From positions 112,172 through 176,171 of the forward strand of contig NZ_CAKPYE010000004.1 in the NCBI RefSeq assembly GCF_934202705.1: DNA of 64,000 nt, read 5' to 3'. The notes under the pieces are model-generated. The model worked only from the letters and a program-made list of their open reading frames with translations. It was not told the DNA's origin and did no database searches. This document shows, one piece after another, positions 35,380 through 43,386 of this stretch. The stretch is from an uncultured Limosilactobacillus sp. (GTDB lineage: Bacteria > Bacillota > Bacilli > Lactobacillales > Lactobacillaceae). Position 1 is the stretch's first letter. Every line of letters begins with the position of its first letter. Position numbers and translations under genes: made by a program.

Positions 35380-36327
35380 ATGGAAGTTTTGGACCAAATT
35401 TATCAAGCAATTAAAAAATACCCAAAGATAATTATTCATCGTCATCAACGTCCTGACCCGGATGCTTTTGGTTCTCAAGTCGGTCTCGCTGAAATCATTA
35501 AGGCTTCATTTCCTTATAAAGAAGTTTATGTTGTGGGTAAGAATTTTCCGAGCCTGAGTTGGATTGGCCAAATGGATGATCTGCAGTCGAATGAATTTAA
35601 CGATGCGCTGGTCATTGTAGTTGATACGGCAAATGCCCCACGGATTGATGATCGGCGTTTTAATAATGGCGATCAATTGATCAAAATAGATCATCATCCT
35701 AATGATGAGCCGTTTGGTGATTTAATGTGGGTTCGTCCAGAAGCCTCTAGCTGTTCGGAAATGATTTATGATTTTTATCAACGGTATGCGGATGATCTTA
35801 AGCTGACGAAGAAGGCAGCAAATGCCTTGTATGCTGGAATTATCGGTGATACTGGTCGCTTCCTCTATCCAGCAACAACGGCCCGAACAATGTTAGTTGC
35901 TGGTGCTTTGATTGCACACGGTGCTGACGCGGCGGCAATTAGCCAGCGAGAAAATCAAATCACGGTTCCGTTGGCGCGTCTGTCTGCTTATGTTTATGAG
36001 AATTTAACGATTTCAAAAAATGGAGCAGGTTATGTTGTTTTAAGCTCTGAAGTTCTTAAACGCTATGGTCTAACAGAGGCGGGGACATCAGCAGTTGTTT
36101 CATTGCCTGGTCGAATTGATGAAGTTAAGGCCTGGGCAATTTTTGTGGAGCAAGAAGACGGGCATTTTAGAGTTCGACTTCGTTCCAAAGGACCGTCTAT
36201 TAACGAACTGGCTAAACAACATCATGGTGGTGGTCACGAATTAGCCAGTGGCGCTAAGGCAAAAGACCTTACGGAAATTAACGAAATTGTGGAAGAATTA
36301 GAGAAATTAACAAGTCAGAATAAATAG
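35380..36327 (+). CDS. DHH-family phosphoesterase, NrnA-like oligoribonuclease/pAp phosphatase
   Basis: This 315-residue protein has DHH and DHHA1 domains. Motifs are HRHQRPDPDAFGSQVGL (motif I), VIVVDTANAPRIDD (II), LIKIDHHPNDEPFG (the DHH), GIIGDTGRFLYPATTARTM (IV), and the C-terminal GGGHELASGAKAK substrate-binding loop. NrnA proteins degrade nano-RNAs and 3'-phosphoadenosine 5'-phosphate. YtqI/NrnA is the closest named family by motif and length. A cyclic di-AMP-linked GdpP is excluded because there are no membrane or GGDEF-like domains. Confidence 0.88.
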   Translation: MEVLDQIYQAIKKYPKIIIHRHQRPDPDAFGSQVGLAEIIKASFPYKEVYVVGKNFPSLSWIGQMDDLQSNEFNDALVIVVDTANAPRIDDRRFNNGDQLIKIDHHPNDEPFGDLMWVRPEASSCSEMIYDFYQRYADDLKLTKKAANALYAGIIGDTGRFLYPATTARTMLVAGALIAHGADAAAISQRENQITVPLARLSAYVYENLTISKNGAGYVVLSSEVLKRYGLTEAGTSAVVSLPGRIDEVKAWAIFVEQEDGHFRVRLRSKGPSINELAKQHHGGGHELASGAKAKDLTEINEIVEELEKLTSQNK

Positions 36328-36337
36328 TGAGGGAATT

Positions 36338-37720
36338 ATGAAGACTACATTTGCTGATTTTAAATTAAAATCGTGGCTGACTCCCGCTTTAAAAGCAATT
36401 AACTTTGTTCGACCAACCCCGGTACAGGAACGAGTTATCCCAGAAGTGCTCAACGGTAAAAACGTGGTTGGACAGTCACAAACAGGTTCTGGTAAAACTC
36501 ACGCATTTTTACTACCGATCTTTTCAATGGTGGATTCAGCGGATCAAAGGGTTCAAGCAGTGATCACTGCTCCAAGTCGTGAATTAGCAACGCAGACTTA
36601 TAATGCAGCCAAACAGCTTAATAAGTTTGCTCCTAAACCATTGACGATTCATAACTATGTGGGGGGAACTGACAAAGAACAACAGGTTGAACAGTTAAAA
36701 CGAAAGCAACCTCAATTAGTAATTGGGACACCCGGGAGAATTCTAGATTTAATTAACTCGGGAGCTTTAGATATCCATTTAGCATCGCAGTTTGTCATTG
36801 ATGAAGCTGACATGACTTTAGATATGGGATTTTTGGAACAGATTGATCAAATTGCCAGTCATTTTCCACAACAACTGCAGATGATGGTATTTTCGGCGAC
36901 AATTCCTGTTGGGTTACAACCATTTTTAAAGAAATATTTGGAAAATCCCATAATAGAAGAAATCCCAACGGAAACCGTCATTAATCCCAATGTTGAGAAT
37001 TGGTTGTTGTCAACAAAAGGACGCGATAAGAATGCGCTAATTTTTGAATTATTGACCATGGGTGAACCGTTCCTTGCTTTAGTATTTGCAAACACTCGTG
37101 AACGTGCTAATGAGATTTATCATTATTTAACTCAGCAAGGGTTACGAGTAGCGTTAATTCACGGTGGGTTAGAACCACGTGAACGAAAAAAGATGATGCG
37201 TCAGGTCCGAAATCTAGAATTTCAGTATGTGGTCGCAACCGATTTGGCTGCTCGAGGAATTGATATTGAAGGGGTTTCTTTGGTGATCAATGACGATATT
37301 CCAACGGACCTCGAGTACTTTATTCACCGGGTTGGTCGAACTGGTCGGGGAAATCTTCAAGGCACAGCGATTACCTTGTATGAGCCTTACGAAGATGGTT
37401 TGATTGCTAAACTTGAAGAACGTGGCATTAAATTTATTCCAAAGGTTTTAAGTCACGGGCGGTTAAAGACGACGTATGATCGTAATCGTCGACAAGGCCA
37501 CAGACGACGTAAGCAAGCACTAGACCCGGCCATGAAGGGATTTGTTAAAAAGACCAAGAAGAAGGTTAAACCAGGTTATAAGAAACGGATTCGTAATAAG
37601 ATCAAAGAGGAAGCACGTCAACAAGCAAAACAGGAACAACGGCATAAAATGCGTAAGGCAAAACGAGCACGGCAACGCCAGCACCGCGCTGAAAGAAAAA
37701 AGCAAGAATTTGGCCGTTGA
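36338..37720 (+). CDS. cshB: DEAD-box ATP-dependent RNA helicase (CshB-like)
   Basis: This 460-residue RNA helicase has the Q motif region FVRPTPVQERVIP, motif I SQTGSGKTHAF, Ia TAPSRELATQT, II VIDEADMTL, III FSATIP, V ATDLAARGIDIEGV and VI HRVGRTGR. A strongly basic C-terminal tail (last 80 residues, Arg/Lys/Gln-rich) probably adds RNA affinity and resembles CshB-type helicases of cold adaptation and ribosome biogenesis. It starts 10 bases after the NrnA-like gene and is probably cotranscribed with it. Its stop codon overlaps the alaS promoter. Confidence 0.92.
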   Translation: MKTTFADFKLKSWLTPALKAINFVRPTPVQERVIPEVLNGKNVVGQSQTGSGKTHAFLLPIFSMVDSADQRVQAVITAPSRELATQTYNAAKQLNKFAPKPLTIHNYVGGTDKEQQVEQLKRKQPQLVIGTPGRILDLINSGALDIHLASQFVIDEADMTLDMGFLEQIDQIASHFPQQLQMMVFSATIPVGLQPFLKKYLENPIIEEIPTETVINPNVENWLLSTKGRDKNALIFELLTMGEPFLALVFANTRERANEIYHYLTQQGLRVALIHGGLEPRERKKMMRQVRNLEFQYVVATDLAARGIDIEGVSLVINDDIPTDLEYFIHRVGRTGRGNLQGTAITLYEPYEDGLIAKLEERGIKFIPKVLSHGRLKTTYDRNRRQGHRRRKQALDPAMKGFVKKTKKKVKPGYKKRIRNKIKEEARQQAKQEQRHKMRKAKRARQRQHRAERKKQEFGR

Positions 37721-37745
37721 TTTTAAAAGATGACAAAGTTATAAT
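37717..37745 (+). promoter_or_regulatory. Promoter of the alaS T-box transcript
   Basis: TTGATT (37717-37722) and TATAAT (37740-37745) have a 17-base spacer and overlap the end of the helicase gene. Confidence 0.8.
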
Positions 37746-37751
37746 AAATTT

Positions 37752-37952
37752 CGTCTGGGACATGGTAAATAGTAGGATGTTGAGAGAGATTCTGGTTGGT
37801 GCAAAGAATCCTGATTACTTTTTATTGCTCCCCAGTTAAGCTAAGTTAAATAATCCTGTATGGGAATTAAAGAGGTTAACGATCCATCGTTGCAAACAGA
37901 GTGGTACCGCGCTATCGGCGTCTCTGTGGGCAGAGATGGATTTTCTTTTTTT
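37752..37952 (+). promoter_or_regulatory. T-box riboswitch controlling alaS
   Basis: The Stem I base pairs CTGGG with CCCAG. The distal arm contains TTGAGAGAGATTCTGGTTGGTGC-type conserved elements. The specifier strand TTATTGCTC gives the alanine codon GCU at 37827-37829. T-box AGAGTGGTACCGCG is at 37898-37911. The terminator has TCTCTG/CAGAGA plus a T-rich run (37919-37952). UGGU predicts an A discriminator, as in tRNA-Ala. Confidence 0.92.
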
Positions 37953-37965
37953 GGAGGGAAGAGAC

Positions 37966-40617
37966 ATGAAAAAACTGAAGAAACTAAATAGTGCTCAAGT
38001 TCGACGCATGTACTTGGATTTCTTTATTCAACATGGTCATAAGGAAATGCCTAGTCGTTCATTGGTGCCTGTCGATGATCCAACCTTACTTTGGATTAAT
38101 TCCGGAGTGGCCACGATGAAAAAATATTTTGATGGGAAAGTGGTTCCTGATAACCCACGAATGACAAGTTCACAGAAGAGTATTCGGACAAACGACATTG
38201 AAAATGTTGGTAAAACGGCTCGTCACCATACAATGTTTGAAATGTTAGGGAACTTCTCAGTTGGTGATTACTTCAAGAAAGAAGTTATTCCGTGGGCTTG
38301 GGAACTCCTCACTAGTGATGACTGGTTTGGATTTGATCCAGAAAAATTATATGTAACCTATTACCCAAAAGATCATGATGCATTTAATTATTGGCGAGCA
38401 GCAGGAGTTCCGGAAAGTCACCTGATTCAAAATAAAGATAACTTTTGGGACATTGGTCAAGGACCATCTGGTCCTGATACGGAAATCTTTTATGATCGTG
38501 GTCAGGAAATGAACAATGTCGACGAAGATGATCCAGAAAATTATCCTGGTGGGGAAAATGAGCGCTACTTGGAAATTTGGAACATTGTCTTTAGTCAGTT
38601 CAATCACACACCAGAAGATACTTATGAACCGTTACCACATAAGAATATTGATACGGGGATGGGGCTAGAACGGGTTGTTTCGATCTTCGAAAACGCACCA
38701 ACCAATTTTGAAACTGACTTGTTCATGCCATTAATAAAGCAAACCGAAAAGTTTAGTCAGGGTAAACAGTATGGTGAAAATGCGGCAGATGATGTTCAGT
38801 TTAAAATTATTGCTGACCATATACGAACCATTACTTTTGCCATTGGCGATGGTGCTTTACCGTCCAATATGGGACGTGGCTATGTCATTCGTCGATTATT
38901 GCGGCGAGCGGTTGTCGCTGGTAAAAAGTTAGGCATTAATGAATCATTTTTGGCCAAGATGGTACCAACTGTTGGTAGAATAATGAAGGATTATTATCCT
39001 GATGTATTGGAAAATGCTGATTATATTGCTTCGGTGGTTGAATCTGAAGAAGAACGGTTTAGTACGACCTTAAATGGTGGCCTTAATCTGTTAAATAATG
39101 TGATCACTAAAGCAAAGCAAAATGGTACGAATGAGATTGACGGACAAACTGCGTTTAAGTTGTACGATACCTACGGTTTTCCAATTGAACTAACCAAGGA
39201 ATACGCTAGTGATGAAGGCCTAAATGTTGATCAAAAGGGTTTTGAAACGGCGATGACCGAGCAACAAAACCGAGCGCGAAATGCTCGTGACATGGATAAC
39301 GGAATGGGTGTTCAGACGGATGTATGGACAGACTTTACTGAACCTAGCAAGTATGTTGGCTATCATCAATTAAACGTTGATAACGCGAAGGTGATTGGGC
39401 TAACTGCAGATGGTCAGCATGTTGAATCAGCTGATCCAAGTGCTAAAGACATTGAAGTAATCTTTGACATTACGCCATTTTATGCTGAAATGGGAGGTCA
39501 AGTAGCAGATACTGGTGACATTATTGATAATTATGGTCATCGGGTTGGGCGAGTAGTTGACGTTCAACATGCGCCTCACCAACAAAATCTCCATCGGGTT
39601 AAATTGACATCTCCGGTTAAGTTGGGGGCAAAGTATCGTTTAATTGTGGATCGAATTCGTCATCTCAAGATTGAAAAGAACCACACAGCTACCCACTTAC
39701 TTGACCAAGCATTACGAAATGTTTTAGGTGGTCACACGCAGCAGGCAGGATCATTAGTAGAAGAACACTACTTGCGCTTTGACTTTAACCACTTTGGCCA
39801 AGTGACTGCTGAAGATTTAAAGGCAGTTGAAAAGATGGTGAATGAACAAATTTGGAAGGAGATCCCAGTAACGACTGTCGAGACCGACATTGACTCTGCT
39901 AAGGAGATGGGGGCAATTGCGTTATTCTCTGACAAGTACGGTGATAAAGTTCGGGTTGTGAAAATTGGTGATTACAATACTGAATTTTGTGGTGGTGACC
40001 ATGTTCAAAATACCAATGAGCTAGGTCTGTTTAAGATTGTTTCTGAAGCTGGCGTCGGTGCAGGAATTCGTCGAATTGAAGCGGTAACTGGTAATGATGC
40101 TTTTAAATTAATGCAAAGACAAGTCGATCTCTTGAATGACGTTGCCGGAAAGTTAAAAGTTAGTCAGCAAAAAGAAGTTCCTCATCGTGTGCAAGAATTA
40201 CAAACGCAGCTGAAAGACTTAGAAAAGAATAATGCTAGTTTACAGGCGAAGATTGCTAGTCAACAGGCTTCCCAAGTATTTGATAACATTCAAGATACCA
40301 AGCATGGTCAACTGATTGCAGCAGAATTAAATGTTGCAGGAATGAACGAATTACGTCAATTAGCGGACCAGTGGCGGTCTAAAGGTCAATCAGACTTCCT
40401 GGTTCTTGGAACATCTAATGGCGAAAAAGCTAACCTGCTGGTTGCAGTTAGTGATGATAAAGCGCAGGAAGTAAAGGCCGGTGACTTGATTAAGGCCATT
40501 GCACCAGCAATCAACGGTGGCGGTGGTGGTCGTCCAACTTTAGCTCAAGCAGGTGGAAAAAACCCGGCAGGAATTAACAATGCTTTGCAAAAAGCAACCG
40601 AATACTTGAATCAGTAA
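37966..40617 (+). CDS. alaS: Alanyl-tRNA synthetase
   Basis: This 883-residue class II synthetase includes the aminoacylation domain (SAQVRRMYLDFFIQHGHKEM, HTMFEMLGNFSVGDYFK, GMGLERVVSIF), an editing domain with zinc ligands in NHTATHLLDQALR and CGGDHVQNT, and a C-Ala domain with coiled coil and glycine-rich end (INGGGGGRPTLAQAGGKNP). The ATG at 37966 follows GGAGGG. Ten upstream in-frame codons overlap the T-box terminator and are excluded. Length is normal. Confidence 0.98.
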   Translation: MKKLKKLNSAQVRRMYLDFFIQHGHKEMPSRSLVPVDDPTLLWINSGVATMKKYFDGKVVPDNPRMTSSQKSIRTNDIENVGKTARHHTMFEMLGNFSVGDYFKKEVIPWAWELLTSDDWFGFDPEKLYVTYYPKDHDAFNYWRAAGVPESHLIQNKDNFWDIGQGPSGPDTEIFYDRGQEMNNVDEDDPENYPGGENERYLEIWNIVFSQFNHTPEDTYEPLPHKNIDTGMGLERVVSIFENAPTNFETDLFMPLIKQTEKFSQGKQYGENAADDVQFKIIADHIRTITFAIGDGALPSNMGRGYVIRRLLRRAVVAGKKLGINESFLAKMVPTVGRIMKDYYPDVLENADYIASVVESEEERFSTTLNGGLNLLNNVITKAKQNGTNEIDGQTAFKLYDTYGFPIELTKEYASDEGLNVDQKGFETAMTEQQNRARNARDMDNGMGVQTDVWTDFTEPSKYVGYHQLNVDNAKVIGLTADGQHVESADPSAKDIEVIFDITPFYAEMGGQVADTGDIIDNYGHRVGRVVDVQHAPHQQNLHRVKLTSPVKLGAKYRLIVDRIRHLKIEKNHTATHLLDQALRNVLGGHTQQAGSLVEEHYLRFDFNHFGQVTAEDLKAVEKMVNEQIWKEIPVTTVETDIDSAKEMGAIALFSDKYGDKVRVVKIGDYNTEFCGGDHVQNTNELGLFKIVSEAGVGAGIRRIEAVTGNDAFKLMQRQVDLLNDVAGKLKVSQQKEVPHRVQELQTQLKDLEKNNASLQAKIASQQASQVFDNIQDTKHGQLIAAELNVAGMNELRQLADQWRSKGQSDFLVLGTSNGEKANLLVAVSDDKAQEVKAGDLIKAIAPAINGGGGGRPTLAQAGGKNPAGINNALQKATEYLNQ

Positions 40618-40672
40618 TTATTAAGTGGCAAAGTTAGAATTTAGCTTGTGACCATCCTTCGTGATTTAGATA

Positions 40673-40681
40673 TGGTATAAT
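40673..40681 (+). promoter_or_regulatory. Extended -10 promoter of the ireB-ruvX-yrzB operon
   Basis: TG-G-TATAAT lies 35 bases before ireB, with no good -35. Confidence 0.6.
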
Positions 40682-40716
40682 TTGAACATTAAGAACAAAA
40701 AGGGGAGGTTACCCGA

Positions 40717-40980
40717 ATGGCAAATGATGAAACAATGTTCTTTAACTTTGATGAACAACACGAAAAGAATGTTAAGGAAACATTGAAAACTGTTTATAAT
40801 GCCCTTGAAGAGAAAGGTTACAACCCAATTAACCAAATTGTTGGATATCTTTTATCTGGCGATCCTGCTTATATTCCACGGTTAAATAATGCCCGAAATT
40901 TAATTCGTGAACATGAACGTGATGAAATTATTGAAGAATTAGTTCGTTCATATTTAACAAATAATGAGGGACAAAACTAA
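40717..40980 (+). CDS. ireB: IreB family regulatory phosphoprotein (UPF0297)
   Basis: This 87-residue soluble protein is nearly canonical for the family (MFFNFDEQHEKNVKETLKTV, YNALEEKGYNPINQIVGYLL, SGDPAYIPRLNNARNLIREH). In Enterococcus, IreB is a substrate of the Ser/Thr kinase IreK and affects cephalosporin resistance; elsewhere the role is unclear. Threonines near the N-terminus correspond to the phosphorylated region. Its stop codon overlaps the ruvX start by one base, and the gene order ireB-ruvX-yrzB is conserved across Firmicutes. Confidence 0.93.
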   Translation: MANDETMFFNFDEQHEKNVKETLKTVYNALEEKGYNPINQIVGYLLSGDPAYIPRLNNARNLIREHERDEIIEELVRSYLTNNEGQN

Positions 40981-41420
40981 TGCGATTATTAGGTCTTGAC
41001 GTTGGTTCAAAAACAGTGGGGGTAGCAGAAAGTGATCCATTGGGCTGGACGGCTCAGGCTGTTGAAATAATACCAATTGATGAGGAAAATGAAGTCTTCG
41101 GGATTGAGCGAGTTGCGGAATTAGTAAAGGATCGGCAAGTCGCTGGCTTTGTGTTAGGGTTACCCAAAAACATGAATAATACTGAAGGACCACGAGTTGA
41201 AGCATCACGTCATTATGGGGACTTGCTTAAAGAGCGTTTCCCAGATTTACCAATTGATTTTCAAGACGAACGTTTAACAACGGTTCAAGCGCACCGAATG
41301 TTAGTTGAAGAAGCAGATGTTTCACGAAGGAAACAAAAAAAAGTAATTGATGAACTGGCGGCTAGTCTGATTTTACAAAATTATTTAGATCGTCATGGCA
41401 AGCTAGTTCAGAAACTGTGA
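40980..41420 (+). CDS. ruvX: Putative Holliday junction resolvase RuvX (YqgF)
   Basis: This 146-residue RNase H-fold nuclease has the catalytic aspartate in RLLGLDVGSKTVGVAESDPLGW, the glutamate/second acidic residue around GFVLGLPKNMNNTEGPR, and DERLTTVQAHRML towards the C-terminus. The family is linked to pre-16S rRNA processing and to Holliday junction resolution, and which dominates here is unknown. The start overlaps the ireB stop (TAATG), indicating translational coupling. Confidence 0.95.
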   Translation: MRLLGLDVGSKTVGVAESDPLGWTAQAVEIIPIDEENEVFGIERVAELVKDRQVAGFVLGLPKNMNNTEGPRVEASRHYGDLLKERFPDLPIDFQDERLTTVQAHRMLVEEADVSRRKQKKVIDELAASLILQNYLDRHGKLVQKL

Positions 41421-41429
41421 GGAAGTAAA

Positions 41430-41735
41430 ATGGCAAAAATTCAACCAGAAGACCATGGTGAAATTTTCACTTTGGTCGACGAAAAAGGTAACGAAGAACT
41501 TTACAAGGAAGCGTTACGTTTTCAAGCTGATCATTCTAATAAATGGTATATTTGTTTGTATCCGGTTGATCAAGAAAATGCGGAAGAAGTAAACATCCAA
41601 GCGTTTGAAATGCAACCAGCGGAAACTGCAGATGATGATGTTCAACTGTTACCCATTGAAAGTGATGAGGAATGGGAAATGGTACAAGAAGTTATTAATA
41701 CTTTTATTGATGACGACGGTAACTTCAATATTTAA
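41430..41735 (+). CDS. DUF1292 family protein (YrzB)
   Basis: This acidic protein of 101 residues belongs to the YrzB/DUF1292 family (EIFTLVDEKGNEELYKEALRF, WYICLYPVDQEN, acidic end with EEWEMVQEVINTFID). Function is unknown, but it is almost always the third gene after ireB and ruvX. GAGGAAG precedes the ATG, and a bidirectional terminator follows. Confidence 0.88.
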   Translation: MAKIQPEDHGEIFTLVDEKGNEELYKEALRFQADHSNKWYICLYPVDQENAEEVNIQAFEMQPAETADDDVQLLPIESDEEWEMVQEVINTFIDDDGNFNI

Positions 41736-41782
41736 CTGAAAGCAGCTTAATTTATTCATTACTACTAATGAATTCTAAAAGG

Positions 41783-41829
41783 AAAACGAACTCCAGAGTC
41801 TAGATTAATCTGACTTTGGGGTTCGTTTG
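41783..41829. terminator. Bidirectional terminator between yrzB and rnhC
   Basis: AAACGAACTCCAGAGTC pairs with GACTTTGGGGTTCGTTT, with A/T tracts on both sides. It serves two convergent genes. Confidence 0.88.
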
Positions 41830-41865
41830 TATATGGTATTATTTTAATGATGTTATGATAGTTGG

Positions 41866-42792
41866 TTAGGTGTGGGCTAATCGTTGAGCTTTTTTGGTAT
41901 TAGCAAAGTGAAGTTTGGCAAATTCTCTTAAGTCTTTTCCTTGCTGTAAAAGTTTGGCTGCCACTTGGTCTACCTTTAGTCCGGCACCAATAGGCAATGT
42001 CATACCGGCACGTGCTGAGAGCTCATCCATGGTTTGTAAAGAGATATATCGGGCAACAATGGAAGCAGCAGCTACCGCTAAATGGTAAGTTTCACCTTTT
42101 TCTTTAAAGTAAAGGTTGTTTTTAATGATTGGCGATTGCCCTTTGAGGTAACGAAAGTAGGTTGTTGATTTAACAAACTGATCTACTAGGATGGCATCAG
42201 GATGCACTGGGGTAATTTGATTTAAGACTTTGCCGAGAACGTAATTGTGACAAATGGCTTTGAGTTGAGCTTGGTTATACTGTTGGATAAGATGATTATA
42301 ATCTTGGGGCTTGATATTAACAACGTGGTAAGGGCATTGTTTAATGATGTGTTTAGCCATTTTAATAATAGCTGGATCTGAAAGCTTCTTGGAGTCTTCA
42401 ACGCCTAATTGGCGAAGAGAATTTAAGTGAGCTTGATCAACAAAAACAGCGGCAGTGGTTAATGGGCCAAAATAACTGCCAGTCCCGACTTCATCAGACC
42501 CAAGGACTGCCAGTTGACTAAAGTTAGCAGGAAGATCATTAGGGGATTGGCTTTGGTTAGTTGCTGGGTGGTGAGTGGTGGTAATGGTTTGGTCTTGCCA
42601 ACGAGCAGCCTCTTGAGTAGCAAGTCGACCTTGAAACATAACTTTACCAGAATTGTATCCCGTAATTGTCACGCCTGGGATTTTAGCTAAGAATCTAGTA
42701 CCTTTTGGTAGATTAGAATTAGCGACGTTATGGGAGTAATAATTAGCAAGTTTAGTTAATTGAACTGGGGTGAATTTCAAGACTTCGGTCAT
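41866..42792 (-). CDS. rnhC: Ribonuclease HIII
   Basis: This 308-residue RNase H type 2 family enzyme cleaves RNA in RNA-DNA hybrids. It has an N-terminal TBP-like substrate-binding domain (DUF3378, residues 1-90) and the catalytic domain with LGSDEVGTGSYFGPL (first Asp and Glu), EDSKKLSD and DAILVDQF (further Asp residues). The minus-strand ATG follows AAAGGAG. It is divergent from cvpA with only 38 bases between them; in Bacillus zapA occupies this gap. Confidence 0.94.
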   Translation of the reverse strand: MTEVLKFTPVQLTKLANYYSHNVANSNLPKGTRFLAKIPGVTITGYNSGKVMFQGRLATQEAARWQDQTITTTHHPATNQSQSPNDLPANFSQLAVLGSDEVGTGSYFGPLTTAAVFVDQAHLNSLRQLGVEDSKKLSDPAIIKMAKHIIKQCPYHVVNIKPQDYNHLIQQYNQAQLKAICHNYVLGKVLNQITPVHPDAILVDQFVKSTTYFRYLKGQSPIIKNNLYFKEKGETYHLAVAAASIVARYISLQTMDELSARAGMTLPIGAGLKVDQVAAKLLQQGKDLREFAKLHFANTKKAQRLAHT

Positions 42793-42830
42793 ACTAAATA
42801 ACTCCTTTAAATTGAAATGGATGTGAAAAC

Positions 42831-43373
42831 ATGATTATTAATATGATCATTTTATTAATATTACTTGGTTGTTGGTTGAATGGTCACAAACGTGGACTGA
42901 TTGCGTTAGTGATTTCAACGATCACTTATTTCATTGGATGGGTTATCGCACGCCTCGGTGCGAAGTCACTTGGGATGATCCTTAGTAGTATTTTACCATC
43001 AATTGGTAACCAAGGGTCGGTAACTACTAATAGAACAGTATTTTCTCAAATGGTGGCAGTTGATAGTAACCAATTCTTTTATAATGGAATTGCATTTATA
43101 ATTATTTTCTATGGAATTACTTTTTTAAGCCGTTGGTTATTGAAACGGATTAATTTTATCAAGAAAGTACCAGTATTAGGAACTGTTAACGGCTGGGCTG
43201 GCGGTTTGATCGATGTTATACTTGGTTACCTAATTATTTTTATGGTATTAATGATTTTTCAAATGTGGCCGGCGTCCTGGTGGCAGGATCAACTAGCTAA
43301 TTCTGGACTAGCGCAATGGATGATTATGCGGACCCCAATTTTGGCAGAAAATGCATTACACTGGTTTATGTAG
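42831..43373 (+). CDS. CvpA family membrane protein
   Basis: This 180-residue protein has four predicted membrane helices (MIILLILLGCWLNGHKRGLI, LVISTITYFIGWVIARL, FFYNGIAFIIIFYGITFL, GGLIDVILGYLIIFMVLMIF). The GHKRG after the first helix and GWAGGLIDVILGY fit the CvpA/colicin V production family. The founding E. coli gene affects colicin V secretion; in Firmicutes the role is unknown. It is located between rnhC and mutS2, the conserved position. The ribosome-binding site is weak (ATGGATGTG). Confidence 0.85.
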   Translation: MIINMIILLILLGCWLNGHKRGLIALVISTITYFIGWVIARLGAKSLGMILSSILPSIGNQGSVTTNRTVFSQMVAVDSNQFFYNGIAFIIIFYGITFLSRWLLKRINFIKKVPVLGTVNGWAGGLIDVILGYLIIFMVLMIFQMWPASWWQDQLANSGLAQWMIMRTPILAENALHWFM

Positions 43374-43386
43374 GGAGAAATAAACG

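Noticed and set aside
36338..37720. Frameshift in the helicase gene suggested by a second long frame near its 3' end
   Set aside because: The basic, Arg/Lys-rich tail produces an accidental open frame in another register. The main frame contains all helicase motifs and runs to its own stop.
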